Source: Bacillota bacterium
GTDB lineage: Bacteria > Bacillota > Clostridia > Oscillospirales > Acutalibacteraceae
DNA: 19,773 nt
Direction: 5' to 3'
Assembly: GCA_023391275.1 (NCBI GenBank)
Contig: JAEWBE010000007.1
Location: 1-19,773 of the forward strand
The notes beneath the pieces were generated by a model. The model was not told where the DNA came from and searched no databases. It saw nothing but the letters and a program-made list of their open reading frames with translations. Positions 1 through 6,937 of this stretch are shown in pieces; within the stretch, counting starts at the first letter, position 1, and every line of letters begins with the position of its first letter. A program made the position numbers and the translations under genes.

Positions 1-2
1 AT

Positions 3-989
3 CAACCGGTGCTCCACCTTGCGCTTCATTGCCCCAAAACCCGCAATAACCACGACGGCGCCCGGGAAGAATGGTCCGATTTTCAGGCAATGGTAAGACG
101 GGTGGAAGCTTCATGCCGGTATTATCACAAATACCAGCCGCTGCTTTATGTTCTTACAGCTCAAAGCATCTTAGCAAAAGAAGGGAAAAAGTTTAAATTA
201 GACGGCTTTTTGAGGCTGTTTCAGCATTTCTGTAACGACAGTCGGGAACCCCCAAGGGAACTGGAAGCAATTATTCTGGGTAAAAAGCCAGATTGTCCGG
301 TGGTTTTGGAAAAAATAATCTTCGCACTTTTCGATTATAGTCAATTGGATGAAACGGTAAGCCCCAGGGCCTCGGCAAATTTCTGGTATTCGGCAATCTT
401 TGAGGATGGTTTCTGTGACCGGGCTGTATTTGTTCCCGAGGAGCTGCAAGGCGACAAAGCAACGGTAGAACATCACTGTGATATGCTGTTTGATCAATAT
501 TTTGGTCAGGATAATGCAGACTGGATGAAAGACTGTCCTATGGAGAGCTTTTCTCAGAATGGATGTGATGAAGTCTTTAGAATACAGCAATGCAATGGAG
601 AGTCCCGGATATCGGTAAACTTCAATGACAAAGTGGTTGGCGGAAAAATATTATACCCGATTCCGGAATATGCAGCCGTGTTCTATAAGCTTATTCCGGC
701 AAAAGACTTCGGGGACTATGGGACGCTTGATTTTCAGATATGTTCTCAGGATAAAAGCCTAATCAAAATGAAAATTGAAGTAAAAAATAAGGAGCGCAGG
801 AACCAGCATACCTATCCCGTTACTATTACGGAGCAATGGGAAAACCATAGCCTGAATTTAAATGAGCTGACGCCTGATATAAGACACGAAGTTGAGGAGA
901 TTTGTTTTGTCTTAACTCCAATGTCTTTCACTGATTATTCAGACCTTAGGGGAGAATATAGAATCAAGGAGATAACTGTTACAAAATGA
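3..989 (+). CDS. Hypothetical protein, 5' end probably outside the window
   Basis: I do not recognise this protein. The frame is open from the first bases, and the only early start is a GTG at 9 with no visible ribosome binding site, so the true start probably lies upstream. About 326 residues are visible. The N-terminal two thirds look helical and rich in Cys and aromatic residues, with no motif I can name. The last 110 or so residues (from about VGGKILYP to the end) alternate hydrophobic and polar residues like a beta sandwich, and end in a pattern (EICFVLTP, then RGEYRIKEITV) that recalls CIA30/CBM-like jelly rolls. That resemblance is weak. No signal peptide or membrane segment is visible. 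The gene ends at TGA 987-989, and no convincing terminator follows. Confidence 0.7.
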   Translation, partial: QPVLHLALHCPKTRNNHDGAREEWSDFQAMVRRVEASCRYYHKYQPLLYVLTAQSILAKEGKKFKLDGFLRLFQHFCNDSREPPRELEAIILGKKPDCPVVLEKIIFALFDYSQLDETVSPRASANFWYSAIFEDGFCDRAVFVPEELQGDKATVEHHCDMLFDQYFGQDNADWMKDCPMESFSQNGCDEVFRIQQCNGESRISVNFNDKVVGGKILYPIPEYAAVFYKLIPAKDFGDYGTLDFQICSQDKSLIKMKIEVKNKERRNQHTYPVTITEQWENHSLNLNELTPDIRHEVEEICFVLTPMSFTDYSDLRGEYRIKEITVTK

Positions 990-1063
990 CACGCCTGAAG
1001 GTCGTGCCTGTCATGTGCAGGATTTTAACTGCATGGATTGCGTCTTTACAGTTGAGAAGGGCT

Positions 1064-1176
1064 TATAATGAAAATAATCAGGTGGTGGTGTTATGAAAAT
1101 ATGCATTGTAAATTCCGGGATGGTCAGCAAAAGCAATCTAGATAAGGAGAATGATTATGACTGTTCCGGGAAATAA
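1064..1176 (+). promoter_or_regulatory. Leader of the acetyltransferase gene with candidate small upstream ORFs
   Basis: A TATAAT box lies at 1064-1069, with no good -35 at standard spacing. A 27-codon ORF at 1093-1176 (starts MKICIVNSGMVSKSN, ends DCSGK) has AGGTGG seven bases before its ATG. Its last 20 bases overlap the start of the acetyltransferase CDS in another frame. A second short ORF (1068-1145, starts MKIIRWWC) has GAGAAGG upstream but begins inside the -10 box. Leader peptides are known to control several antibiotic resistance genes, but a role here is inference, and chance ORFs are quite possible. Confidence 0.35.
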
Positions 1177-1792
1177 AATATATCCAAGAGAGGACCATGA
1201 ATCCGTATATCTGAAAAATGTTATTAAAGATCCCAATATCATCGTTGGGGACTATACTTTTTATAATGATTATGTTAACGATCCGACTCAATTCGAAAAG
1301 AACAATGTTCTTTACCATTATCCTGTGAATAATGAAAAGCTGGTAATTGGCAAGTTTTGTTCCATTGCTTGTGGCGCTAAGTTTATTTTCACAAGTGCAA
1401 ACCACTCTTTAAATTCCCTCTCAACCTACCCGTTTCCTATCTTTTCCGGCGAATGGGGGTTAGACTGGAAGAATGTTACTGACGCATGGGATAACAAAGG
1501 AGATATTGTAATCGGCAATGATGTCTGGATAGGTTATGAAGCTGTCATTATGCAGGGAGTGCATATCGGAAACGGTGCGGTTGTTGGGACAAGGGCGGTT
1601 GTCACAAGAGATATCCCTCCATATACTATTGTTGGCGGTATCCCTGCGAAAGAGATCAGAAAAAGGTTTTGTACACAAACCGTTGAGACCTTACAGCAGC
1701 TGCAGTGGTGGAATTGGCCATATGAAAAAATACAAAAACACTTGCCGGATATTATGAGTGGTAATCTTGAAAAATTAGAAATCAAATCATAG
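1157..1792 (+). CDS. Vat/CatB-type xenobiotic O-acetyltransferase
   Basis: A 211-residue acetyl-CoA-dependent acetyltransferase of the left-handed beta-helix family that includes Vat (streptogramin A) and CatB (chloramphenicol) enzymes, presumably a cytosolic trimer. The catalytic-His segment SANHSLNSLSTYPF gives His83, which corresponds to the catalytic His of Vat and CatB. Hexapeptide repeats run through about residues 112-160 (IVIGNDVWIGYEAVIMQGV, then IGNGAVVGTRAVVT), followed by the family signature YTIVGGIPAKEIRKRF. ATG 1157 is preferred because AAGGAG at 1144-1149 sits seven bases upstream. The ATG at 1151 would leave only one base. The sequence resembles Vat more than CatB in its N-terminal VGDYTFY and LYHY segments. 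The substrate cannot be told from sequence. A terminator follows directly, so the gene is probably monocistronic. Confidence 0.88.
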   Translation: MTVPGNKIYPREDHESVYLKNVIKDPNIIVGDYTFYNDYVNDPTQFEKNNVLYHYPVNNEKLVIGKFCSIACGAKFIFTSANHSLNSLSTYPFPIFSGEWGLDWKNVTDAWDNKGDIVIGNDVWIGYEAVIMQGVHIGNGAVVGTRAVVTRDIPPYTIVGGIPAKEIRKRFCTQTVETLQQLQWWNWPYEKIQKHLPDIMSGNLEKLEIKS

Positions 1793-1800
1793 CTTACTTG

Positions 1801-1825
1801 GCGCTCTGGAAACAGAGCGCTTTTT
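1801..1825 (+). terminator. Intrinsic terminator after the acetyltransferase gene
   Basis: An uninterrupted 8-bp stem (GCGCTCTG at 1801-1808 with CAGAGCGC at 1813-1820), a GAAA tetraloop and five T residues. It starts eight bases after the stop codon of the acetyltransferase gene. Confidence 0.93.
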
Positions 1826-1861
1826 CACTCCATAGAGGGAAATAAGAGCTTTCTTTCTTAA

Positions 1862-2152
1862 TTGAATTGGCCTGATACGAAGTTCAGAAAGTTCTCTGAA
1901 TACTTAACAGAGTGTGGACATCGTAAAATTGGATATGTGGGTGGTTCTTCAACGTCCAATATTAATGAAAGACAGAAAAGGGGCTATTTGAAAGCTCTTT
2001 CAGAAATCAGAATTACAGTTCCGCAGGACTGGATTTTCGAAAATTCGTCGGTCTGCTTTACATATCATCTTGTTAAACGGCAGAGCGTTTCGTGCGCCCC
2101 GGGAAACCATGGCGCCGATAAGCCGGAAGCGCACTGCGGAGGAAGGGTTTAA
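1862..2152 (+). pseudogene. Fragment of a LacI-family transcriptional regulator
   Basis: The open frame contains a stretch typical of the effector-binding domain of LacI/GalR regulators: EYLTECGHRKIGYVGG, then NERQKRGYLKALSE, as in the family pattern 'LGHRKIGYIGG...R..GY..AL'. There is no helix-turn-helix region. An in-frame TAA lies directly before position 1862, and the only start is a TTG without a ribosome binding site. After about residue 63 the family similarity is lost. A second frame near 2090-2150 (MAPISRKRTAEEGFK) faintly recalls the 'MAIGALRALKEAG' segment, which would fit a frameshift. I read this as a remnant lacking the DNA-binding N-terminus and an intact C-terminus. Confidence 0.6.
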
Positions 2153-2181
2153 ATCAGTTTACCTCTTCCTTTACCGCATAG

Positions 2182-2568
2182 CTACTCTGCTTTTTTTCTT
2201 AATTCATGCTCGACTGGAATAACCGACTTTTCATAACGCTCAATTTTGCCATTAAGCCGGTCCAATGTTTTCTGCATTTCCGCTATTCTTTCACTCAGCA
2301 GCTCACGCTGCTCTTTCAGCAAAGCTTTTCTGGCATCGATGGTTTGGTCGCCCTGCTGGAACAGCATAACATATTCGATCAGCACCTCAATCGGAAGTCC
2401 CGCGCTGCGCATGCACTTAATGAATTCGATCCATCTGCAGTCTTCTTCCAGATAGTCGCGATTTCCGCCGGATGTTCGACTTACGCTCGGAATGAGTCCA
2501 ACACGTTCATAGTAGCGAAGCGTATCAGGCGTTAAATTATATTTTTTGCTTACTTCAGTAATTGTCAT
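2182..2568 (-). CDS. MerR-family transcriptional regulator (AdhR-like)
   Basis: A 128-residue MerR-family regulator. The winged-helix N-terminus reads MTITEVSKKYNLTPDTLRYYERVGLIP, with the canonical 'TLRYYE..GLI' recognition segment, then SGGNRDYLEEDCRWIEFIKCMRSAGLPIEVLIEYV. Residues from about 80 to 115 form a dimerisation coiled coil with E/R/L heptads. No metal-binding Cys cluster is present in the C-terminus, which points to the aldehyde/redox-type AdhR group rather than a metal sensor. GGGAG lies seven bases before the ATG. The gene sits 47 bases downstream of the aldo/keto reductase gene on the same strand, so it is probably cotranscribed and acts on the palindromic promoter upstream of that gene (inference). 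Confidence 0.9.
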   Translation of the reverse strand: MTITEVSKKYNLTPDTLRYYERVGLIPSVSRTSGGNRDYLEEDCRWIEFIKCMRSAGLPIEVLIEYVMLFQQGDQTIDARKALLKEQRELLSERIAEMQKTLDRLNGKIERYEKSVIPVEHELRKKAE

Positions 2569-2615
2569 CAGTTTACTCCCTGTGGCTTTATTTTAGCCTT
2601 TTTCGCGCCTTCCGA

Positions 2616-3734
2616 TTATTCCGTTTCAAATGTTTCCGCAACATCTTTTAACAAGGTTGAAATCGGCAGATGCTGCGGGCACTGCCTTTCGCATTGCCTG
2701 CATCCAATGCATTCAGAAGCTTTACCATAGGTTTGCGTGTAGTTCCTGTAGTATACGCCCTGAATCGAAAAGCCTTTGCCTGTAGATTGTTTTTCTGCAT
2801 TATACAAGGCGAAATATTTTGGGATTGCGATGTTTTTCGGGCAGCCGTCCACGCAATAGCTGCAGGCGGTACAGGGAACGGCAATGGAATCGTTAATGAT
2901 GTCGACAGCTTTTTTTATGATGTCAAATTCCTCATCTGCCATTGACCTGAAGTTCTGCATATATCCGGTGTTGTCAAGAAGCTGCTCCATATCACTCATA
3001 CCGCTGAGCACCACCATAATGCCGTCATGACTTGCGGCAAAGCGAATTGCCCAGGAAGGTACGGACATATCCGGCGCGTAATCCCTGAACAGCTTTTCCG
3101 CTTTTTCCGGGATATTCGCCAGCGTACCGCCTTTGACAGGCTCCATAACAATAACTTCCTTATTGTGCTTTCTCACCACTTCATAGCATTTGCGGGACTG
3201 AATGCTTTCGTTGTCCCAATCCAGATAGTTTAGCTGAATCTGTACCACATCGATTTCGGGATGTGCGGTCAGTATTTCATCAAGCAGGTCGGCGTTATCA
3301 TGGTAGGAAAAGCCTGTTTTTCGGATTTTGCCTTCCCGTTTCTTCTTCTGAATGAATGCAAAGCTGTCAAGATTCTGTGCTATGGCATAATGGGATACAC
3401 CAAGATTATGAAGCAGATAATAATCGAAATACTCTACACCACACTTTTCAAGCTGCTCATTAAAAATTCGTTCCATATCTTCTTTTGTTTTCAGGAATAC
3501 GACCGGCATTTTCGTTGTGAGCGTAAAGCTTTCGCGGGGATTCCTTTTTACAAGCGCTTCACGAACAGCAATTTCACTTTGGAAGCTGTGGTACATGTAC
3601 GCGGTATCAAAATAGGTGAAACCTCTTTCAAGAAAAGTATCCACCATCTGTTTCACATCATCCAAACTGATGCTTGCCGGGTCGTTTTTATCCTTTAACG
3701 GAAGCCGCATAAATCCAAATCCTAATTTTTTCAT
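2616..3734 (-). CDS. Aldo/keto reductase with C-terminal ferredoxin domain
   Basis: A 372-residue fusion of an aldo/keto reductase TIM barrel (about residues 1-275) and a dicluster [4Fe-4S] ferredoxin domain (about 285-360). The catalytic tetrad of the family is readable as Asp43 and Tyr48 (FDTAYMYH), Lys75 (TTKMP) and His109 (YYLLHN). The Fe-S ligands lie in CTACSYCVDGCP and CIGCRQCERQCP, each a CxxCxxCxxxCP set. Related clostridial proteins are annotated as 4Fe-4S aldo/keto reductases with unknown physiological substrate. The ferredoxin tail suggests electron exchange beyond NAD(P)H. It is the first gene of a two-gene unit with the MerR regulator, and its mRNA would have a leader of about 230 nt. 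AAGAAGGA lies ten bases before the ATG. Confidence 0.93.
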   Translation of the reverse strand: MKKLGFGFMRLPLKDKNDPASISLDDVKQMVDTFLERGFTYFDTAYMYHSFQSEIAVREALVKRNPRESFTLTTKMPVVFLKTKEDMERIFNEQLEKCGVEYFDYYLLHNLGVSHYAIAQNLDSFAFIQKKKREGKIRKTGFSYHDNADLLDEILTAHPEIDVVQIQLNYLDWDNESIQSRKCYEVVRKHNKEVIVMEPVKGGTLANIPEKAEKLFRDYAPDMSVPSWAIRFAASHDGIMVVLSGMSDMEQLLDNTGYMQNFRSMADEEFDIIKKAVDIINDSIAVPCTACSYCVDGCPKNIAIPKYFALYNAEKQSTGKGFSIQGVYYRNYTQTYGKASECIGCRQCERQCPQHLPISTLLKDVAETFETE

Positions 3735-3780
3735 TGATTGTTATCCTTCTTTCCTGCAATATTATCTGTGTAATTTCGTT

Positions 3781-3820
3781 CCTGCTGATGCTTCAGCAGG
3801 GTCACGCTTATGCCTGCTGA
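3781..3820 (-). promoter_or_regulatory. Leader hairpins with three mutually pairing 8-mers
   Basis: In minus-strand order the leader of the aldo/keto reductase gene has TCAGCAGG (3820-3813), a 12-base gap, CCTGCTGA (3800-3793), an AGCA loop, and TCAGCAGG (3788-3781). The middle copy can pair perfectly with either outer copy, giving two exclusive 8-bp hairpins. No U-tract follows, so this is not an intrinsic terminator. The ribosome binding site is about 35 bases further on. A regulatory switch, an mRNA stability element or a dispersed repeat are all possible. Confidence 0.4.
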
Positions 3821-3972
3821 CTTGCTCGCTTAAGACAACTGCACTGTTTTTTCGCTATGTTCACGATAATTCATGTTTTATCATTTGTATTTTTGAATAT
3901 TTTAAAGGCAGCTTCGTGATTTCTTACGGGCTTATTTCATTCAGATATGCGAACAAAATTCAGTTTGTAAAC

Positions 3973-4003
3973 AGTGTATCATCTGGAGTTAACTCCAAGT
4001 CAA
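3973..4003 (-). promoter_or_regulatory. MerR-type promoter with 19-bp spacer and palindromic operator
   Basis: On the minus strand TTGACT (4003-3998) and TACACT (3978-3973) are separated by 19 bp, longer than the usual 17. The spacer holds the perfect 14-bp palindrome TGGAGTTAACTCCA (3984-3997). An overlong spacer filled by a palindrome is the hallmark of MerR-activated promoters. It faces the aldo/keto reductase and merR genes. Confidence 0.82.
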
Positions 4004-4104
4004 GAGGTATTAAATATATTTTTAATCTATTTTATCATTTCATTGATAATTTTAAAGTTTTATTAACAGAAAGGAGGTTCTTCCTATCTTTTCAGAGAAA
4101 AGCA

Positions 4105-4141
4105 GAAAAAAGTGTGAGGAACATAAAGTCCGTCACACTTT
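4105..4141 (-). terminator. Intrinsic terminator after the lipoprotein gene
   Basis: On the minus strand AAAGTGTGA (4141-4133) pairs with TCACACTTT (4117-4109), a 9-bp stem with a 15-base loop, continuing into a run of T residues down to 4106. It lies about 90 bases past the stop codon of the lipoprotein gene. The plus strand has no T-run at this place. Confidence 0.75.
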
Positions 4142-4230
4142 GAGACAGTAATTTTCAAATGTCTGCATTAAAGTCATGCAATGCTGATCAGACCTTAAGT
4201 AACCCCTTGCGCGAGATCTAATACGTTTTT

Positions 4231-5655
4231 TCACCTTTCGTAAGGCCCGCTCAACATTTTAACAGTAATTATTGGATGTTTGTTTTCATCCAACCCGCCG
4301 TCTATAAGTTGAACCGCGCTCTGGTAAGTATCTGAAGACAATTCCCCATTACTATATTGGATTCTGCTGGTTTTTACATATGTATTGCCGATTTTACCCT
4401 GCTGAAATGCAAGGGTGTAACTTGTATTGGGAATTTCGTTGAATTGCTTTTCCGTTGCAATGGTAAAGCCCTCCGCTTTTAACTTATCTTCAATCTTTTT
4501 CCTGATATCCTGATACGAACCGTCTTTCACCACAAATTTAAAATTAGCGGCAAGGTTATCCTCCGACCAAACTTCATCCGGAGGAGGGCCGACCATATCT
4601 TCCGGGTTGGGATATTCCTCAAGATCAATTGTCTGCATGGGGCGAACCGCATCCGCGCGCGGCTCGTCGCCAAGCAATATCTCATGGTTTGCCTGATCAT
4701 ACCTGATTCTCGTTTGAAACAGGCAGGAAACGTCGCTGAGATTAAGATACAGATTCCCGTTAATCTTACAGGTATCTACCTTTGTTTTCAAATCATAGTA
4801 TTTCACCGTAACTTCCGTTTTGACGGCTGTAATTCCCGCACTGTCCGCAGCGTCGTTTTGCGAAGCCCCGGAAACGCTGACCGCCGCATCGTTTTGTATT
4901 TTTACAAAATCATCTTTTGTGCGGATTCCCTTCATTTTAATGATGATTATTGGATTTTTGTTTTTATCCAGCCCGCCGTCGATCATTTGAGCGGCGTATT
5001 CTTCCTTGTTGCTTCCGTACTTGATATAAGTATTTTTGCATTCACCCTGCTTGAACTCACTCAGGCTGTCGGTAAGTTCGGTGTATTGCTTTTCTGTTGC
5101 GGCCGTGAAACCGTCGGATTTTAGCTTTTTGTCCATTTCTTTTGTTACAGTTCGGAACGGTACGCCTTTTGCCACAAATGTAAAATCAGTGACATCGTCA
5201 GATGTCCACCTTACGTCCGGTGCATCGTCTGTATTATCCGGAACCGGATATGCGGAAAGATCCGGCATGTAAAAAGCCGCGCTTGCCCGTGTCGCATCGC
5301 CGGCTGTTATCGTATGATTCGTGTCGTCATACGTGAGCTCCGTATGCAGCATCCTTGCAACATTGTCAAGCAGCAGATAAGTATTTCCGTTAATATCATA
5401 TGCGTCTATTGTGTTGGAACCGTCAGCGTCATAATAAACCAAGCCATAGGCATCCACTTTTACTTTTTCTTTGATTGCTGTAATTTCTGCGTTTTCCGCA
5501 CGATTCGTTTTTGAGTCATCGGATACGCTGGCTGTTTGACTGGCCACTGTATTGCTTGAATCTTGTTTAAGATCTGTGTTTGCACATCCGAGCACGCTGA
5601 TTCCTAATGCCAATGCCAATAAAATGCAAAACAGGCTTCTTCTTTTTCCATACAT
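4231..5655 (-). CDS. Secreted lipoprotein with two tandem copies of a stalk-like two-part module
   Basis: About 474 residues. The N-terminus MYGKRRSLFCILLALALGIS followed by VLGC is a lipoprotein signal peptide with Cys24 as the lipid-modified residue, so the protein should be anchored on the outer face of the membrane. A low-complexity Ser/Asp/Asn linker follows. The rest is an internal duplication: each copy has a copper-amine-oxidase-N-like 'stalk' segment (INGNTYLLLDNVARML / INGNLYLNLSDVSCLF) and then a module containing FTAATEKQYTE / FTIATEKQFNE and ending QMIDGGLDKNKNPIIIIKM / QLIDGGLDENKHPIITVKM. The frame extends to an ATG at 5742, but a TTTACT-16-TACAAT promoter lies inside that extension, so ATG 5655 (AAAGGA 12 bases upstream) or ATG 5676 is more likely. 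Function unknown; an envelope or surface role is inference. Confidence 0.82.
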   Translation of the reverse strand: MYGKRRSLFCILLALALGISVLGCANTDLKQDSSNTVASQTASVSDDSKTNRAENAEITAIKEKVKVDAYGLVYYDADGSNTIDAYDINGNTYLLLDNVARMLHTELTYDDTNHTITAGDATRASAAFYMPDLSAYPVPDNTDDAPDVRWTSDDVTDFTFVAKGVPFRTVTKEMDKKLKSDGFTAATEKQYTELTDSLSEFKQGECKNTYIKYGSNKEEYAAQMIDGGLDKNKNPIIIIKMKGIRTKDDFVKIQNDAAVSVSGASQNDAADSAGITAVKTEVTVKYYDLKTKVDTCKINGNLYLNLSDVSCLFQTRIRYDQANHEILLGDEPRADAVRPMQTIDLEEYPNPEDMVGPPPDEVWSEDNLAANFKFVVKDGSYQDIRKKIEDKLKAEGFTIATEKQFNEIPNTSYTLAFQQGKIGNTYVKTSRIQYSNGELSSDTYQSAVQLIDGGLDENKHPIITVKMLSGPYER

Positions 5656-5687
5656 TTTAAATATCAATCCTTTCATTGACTCAAGGC

Positions 5688-5715
5688 ATTGTATCTTTAA
5701 AACATGAATAGTAAA
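5688..5715 (-). promoter_or_regulatory. Candidate promoter of the lipoprotein gene
   Basis: On the minus strand TTTACT (5715-5710) and TACAAT (5693-5688) are separated by 16 bp. Transcription would begin near 5681, which supports ATG 5655 as the translation start. Confidence 0.5.
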
Positions 5716-5744
5716 ATCAAGGGTTTCGCAAAATTTTTTCATTG

Positions 5745-5947
5745 AGAAAATTCCTTATTACAAAATTCTTCTGTGTAACCTCTGCTTCCTGGCTGAATCA
5801 CTGCAATGTTCCAGCGCCATTCTCGTTCGATTTTCCGAATGGTCCGGCAGAATCACTCGCATCATCCACCGATAACTGGTCTTATATGGAGTCCAGACGG
5901 TCATTTGAACAGCCCGGTATTGGTGCCGTCTTACTGATAAATTAAAA
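5745..5947. other. Intergenic stretch without a supported gene
   Basis: Open frames on both strands (minus 5988-5758, plus 5742-5945) have no ribosome binding site, no recognisable motif and unlikely composition. The region could be a decayed coding sequence, but I cannot name its origin. I see no hairpin terminator in it. Confidence 0.4.
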
Positions 5948-6418
5948 TTATGATTGAATTTCTTTAAGATGCTGTAAATGTATACCAATGTGGCCTATCC
6001 CTAAAATAATGACGGAAACCAACAGCCAAATTACTTTTCCATAAACCCCCAGAAAAAAGAAGGCGGCAACCGGCAAAGTCGCACCTGCAACGGGTACACC
6101 GCAAAAGCTACCGTAAAAATCCTTCAATGTCTTTTGGCTTCTGAAATAACGTATCCACCCGCATTCATACAAAATCATTAGTATTGTTGCCGCAATCAGC
6201 CAGAAGCTCCAAGCCGACCAGCCATGAATATTGAAGTCGGAAAATATAAGAGCCACACAGGTAACGCAGACTTGTCCTGCCCTTTCAAAAACGAGCAATA
6301 CTTTATTTTCATTCTGATAGTCATATCCTTTGGGCTGATGCTTTGTCCATATTAAGTTGGGAACTGTCAGCATGAGCAGAAAAATGAATCCAATGTAAGA
6401 GAAGCCAAAATGTCCCAT
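5948..6418 (-). CDS. Small multi-pass membrane protein of unknown function
   Basis: A 156-residue integral membrane protein with an excellent ribosome binding site (GGAGG six bases before the ATG). Four or five hydrophobic segments are visible: around residues 5-23 (YIGFIFLLMLTVPNLIW), 45-62, 68-85 (WSFWLIAATILMILYE), 107-125 (PVAGATLPVAAFFFLGVYG) and 128-147 (IWLLVSVIILGIGHIGIHL). Charged loops follow, such as KHQPKGYDYQNENK and RYFRSQKTLKDFYG. The sequence feels like a conserved uncharacterised clostridial family, but I cannot attach a function. It is transcribed on the same strand as the lipoprotein gene, about 290 bases upstream of it. No catalytic motif is evident. Confidence 0.82.
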   Translation of the reverse strand: MGHFGFSYIGFIFLLMLTVPNLIWTKHQPKGYDYQNENKVLLVFERAGQVCVTCVALIFSDFNIHGWSAWSFWLIAATILMILYECGWIRYFRSQKTLKDFYGSFCGVPVAGATLPVAAFFFLGVYGKVIWLLVSVIILGIGHIGIHLQHLKEIQS

Positions 6419-6934
6419 ATATGTTCCTCCGATAAATTATTGTTTGATTTCATGTTATGTTACCTGCTGTATATCTGTAGTTGTTGGCCCATCAAAGGAA
6501 AATATTTCATACTCATATTATATGTCCGCAGTACGAATAAAACAATATCCCGCTATCGGGAATGCATGTATTTGTATGAAATATAAAATGATTTGTTATA
6601 TACAGAAAAAACCGATGATATACAATCAACAGATATATGGAATTTTATAAAAAGAGAATCGAATAGGTGCAGGGTTTCATCTGAAACAAAAAAAGGCACA
6701 AAAACGGGGGTATCTTCATAACGAAAATACTCCTGCATTTTAAGCCCCGATACCGGGAGCGAATGCCTGTGCATAGCAGGAAACCATTGATATGTCTAAA
6801 CATTTTTTATTTTGCTCTCAACGACGAAGCATAAAAATGCCCGCCGACTTCTTCTTTCGTATATTACCGAATATGTATAATAAAACAGTCGATTGGCAGA
6901 TGGTTAATATTGTAAAACAGCATCAGGAGGCGAA
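6419..6934. other. Long intergenic region between divergent genes
   Basis: AT-rich and without a supported gene. An open frame on the minus strand (6774-6553) lacks a ribosome binding site and recognisable motifs. Two short hairpins with related sequence occur: CCCG-CTAT-CGGG (6549-6560) and CCCG-ATAC-CGGG (6746-6757). A TATAAT at 6876-6881 may be the -10 box for the downstream flavodoxin-ferredoxin gene, but no good -35 is visible. Confidence 0.4.
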
Positions 6935-6937
6935 TTG

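Noticed and set aside
990..1060. Imperfect hairpin after the first gene (GACACG...CGTGCCTGTC)
   Set aside because: Bulged stem and no T-run, so a terminator cannot be supported.
4071..4080. AAGGAGG-like ribosome binding site on the plus strand
   Set aside because: No plausible open frame begins at the right distance; the downstream sequence is the minus-strand terminator.
3616..4143. A 175-codon plus-strand open frame
   Set aside because: It covers the MerR-type promoter, the leader and the 5' end of the aldo/keto reductase gene antisense. It has no ribosome binding site or recognisable motif.
5742..5988. Open frames on both strands upstream of the lipoprotein gene
   Set aside because: No ribosome binding sites, no motifs, and mutually overlapping; at most a decayed sequence that I cannot identify.
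6553..6774. A 73-codon minus-strand open frame in the intergenic region
   Set aside because: No ribosome binding site, AT-driven composition, no recognisable domain.
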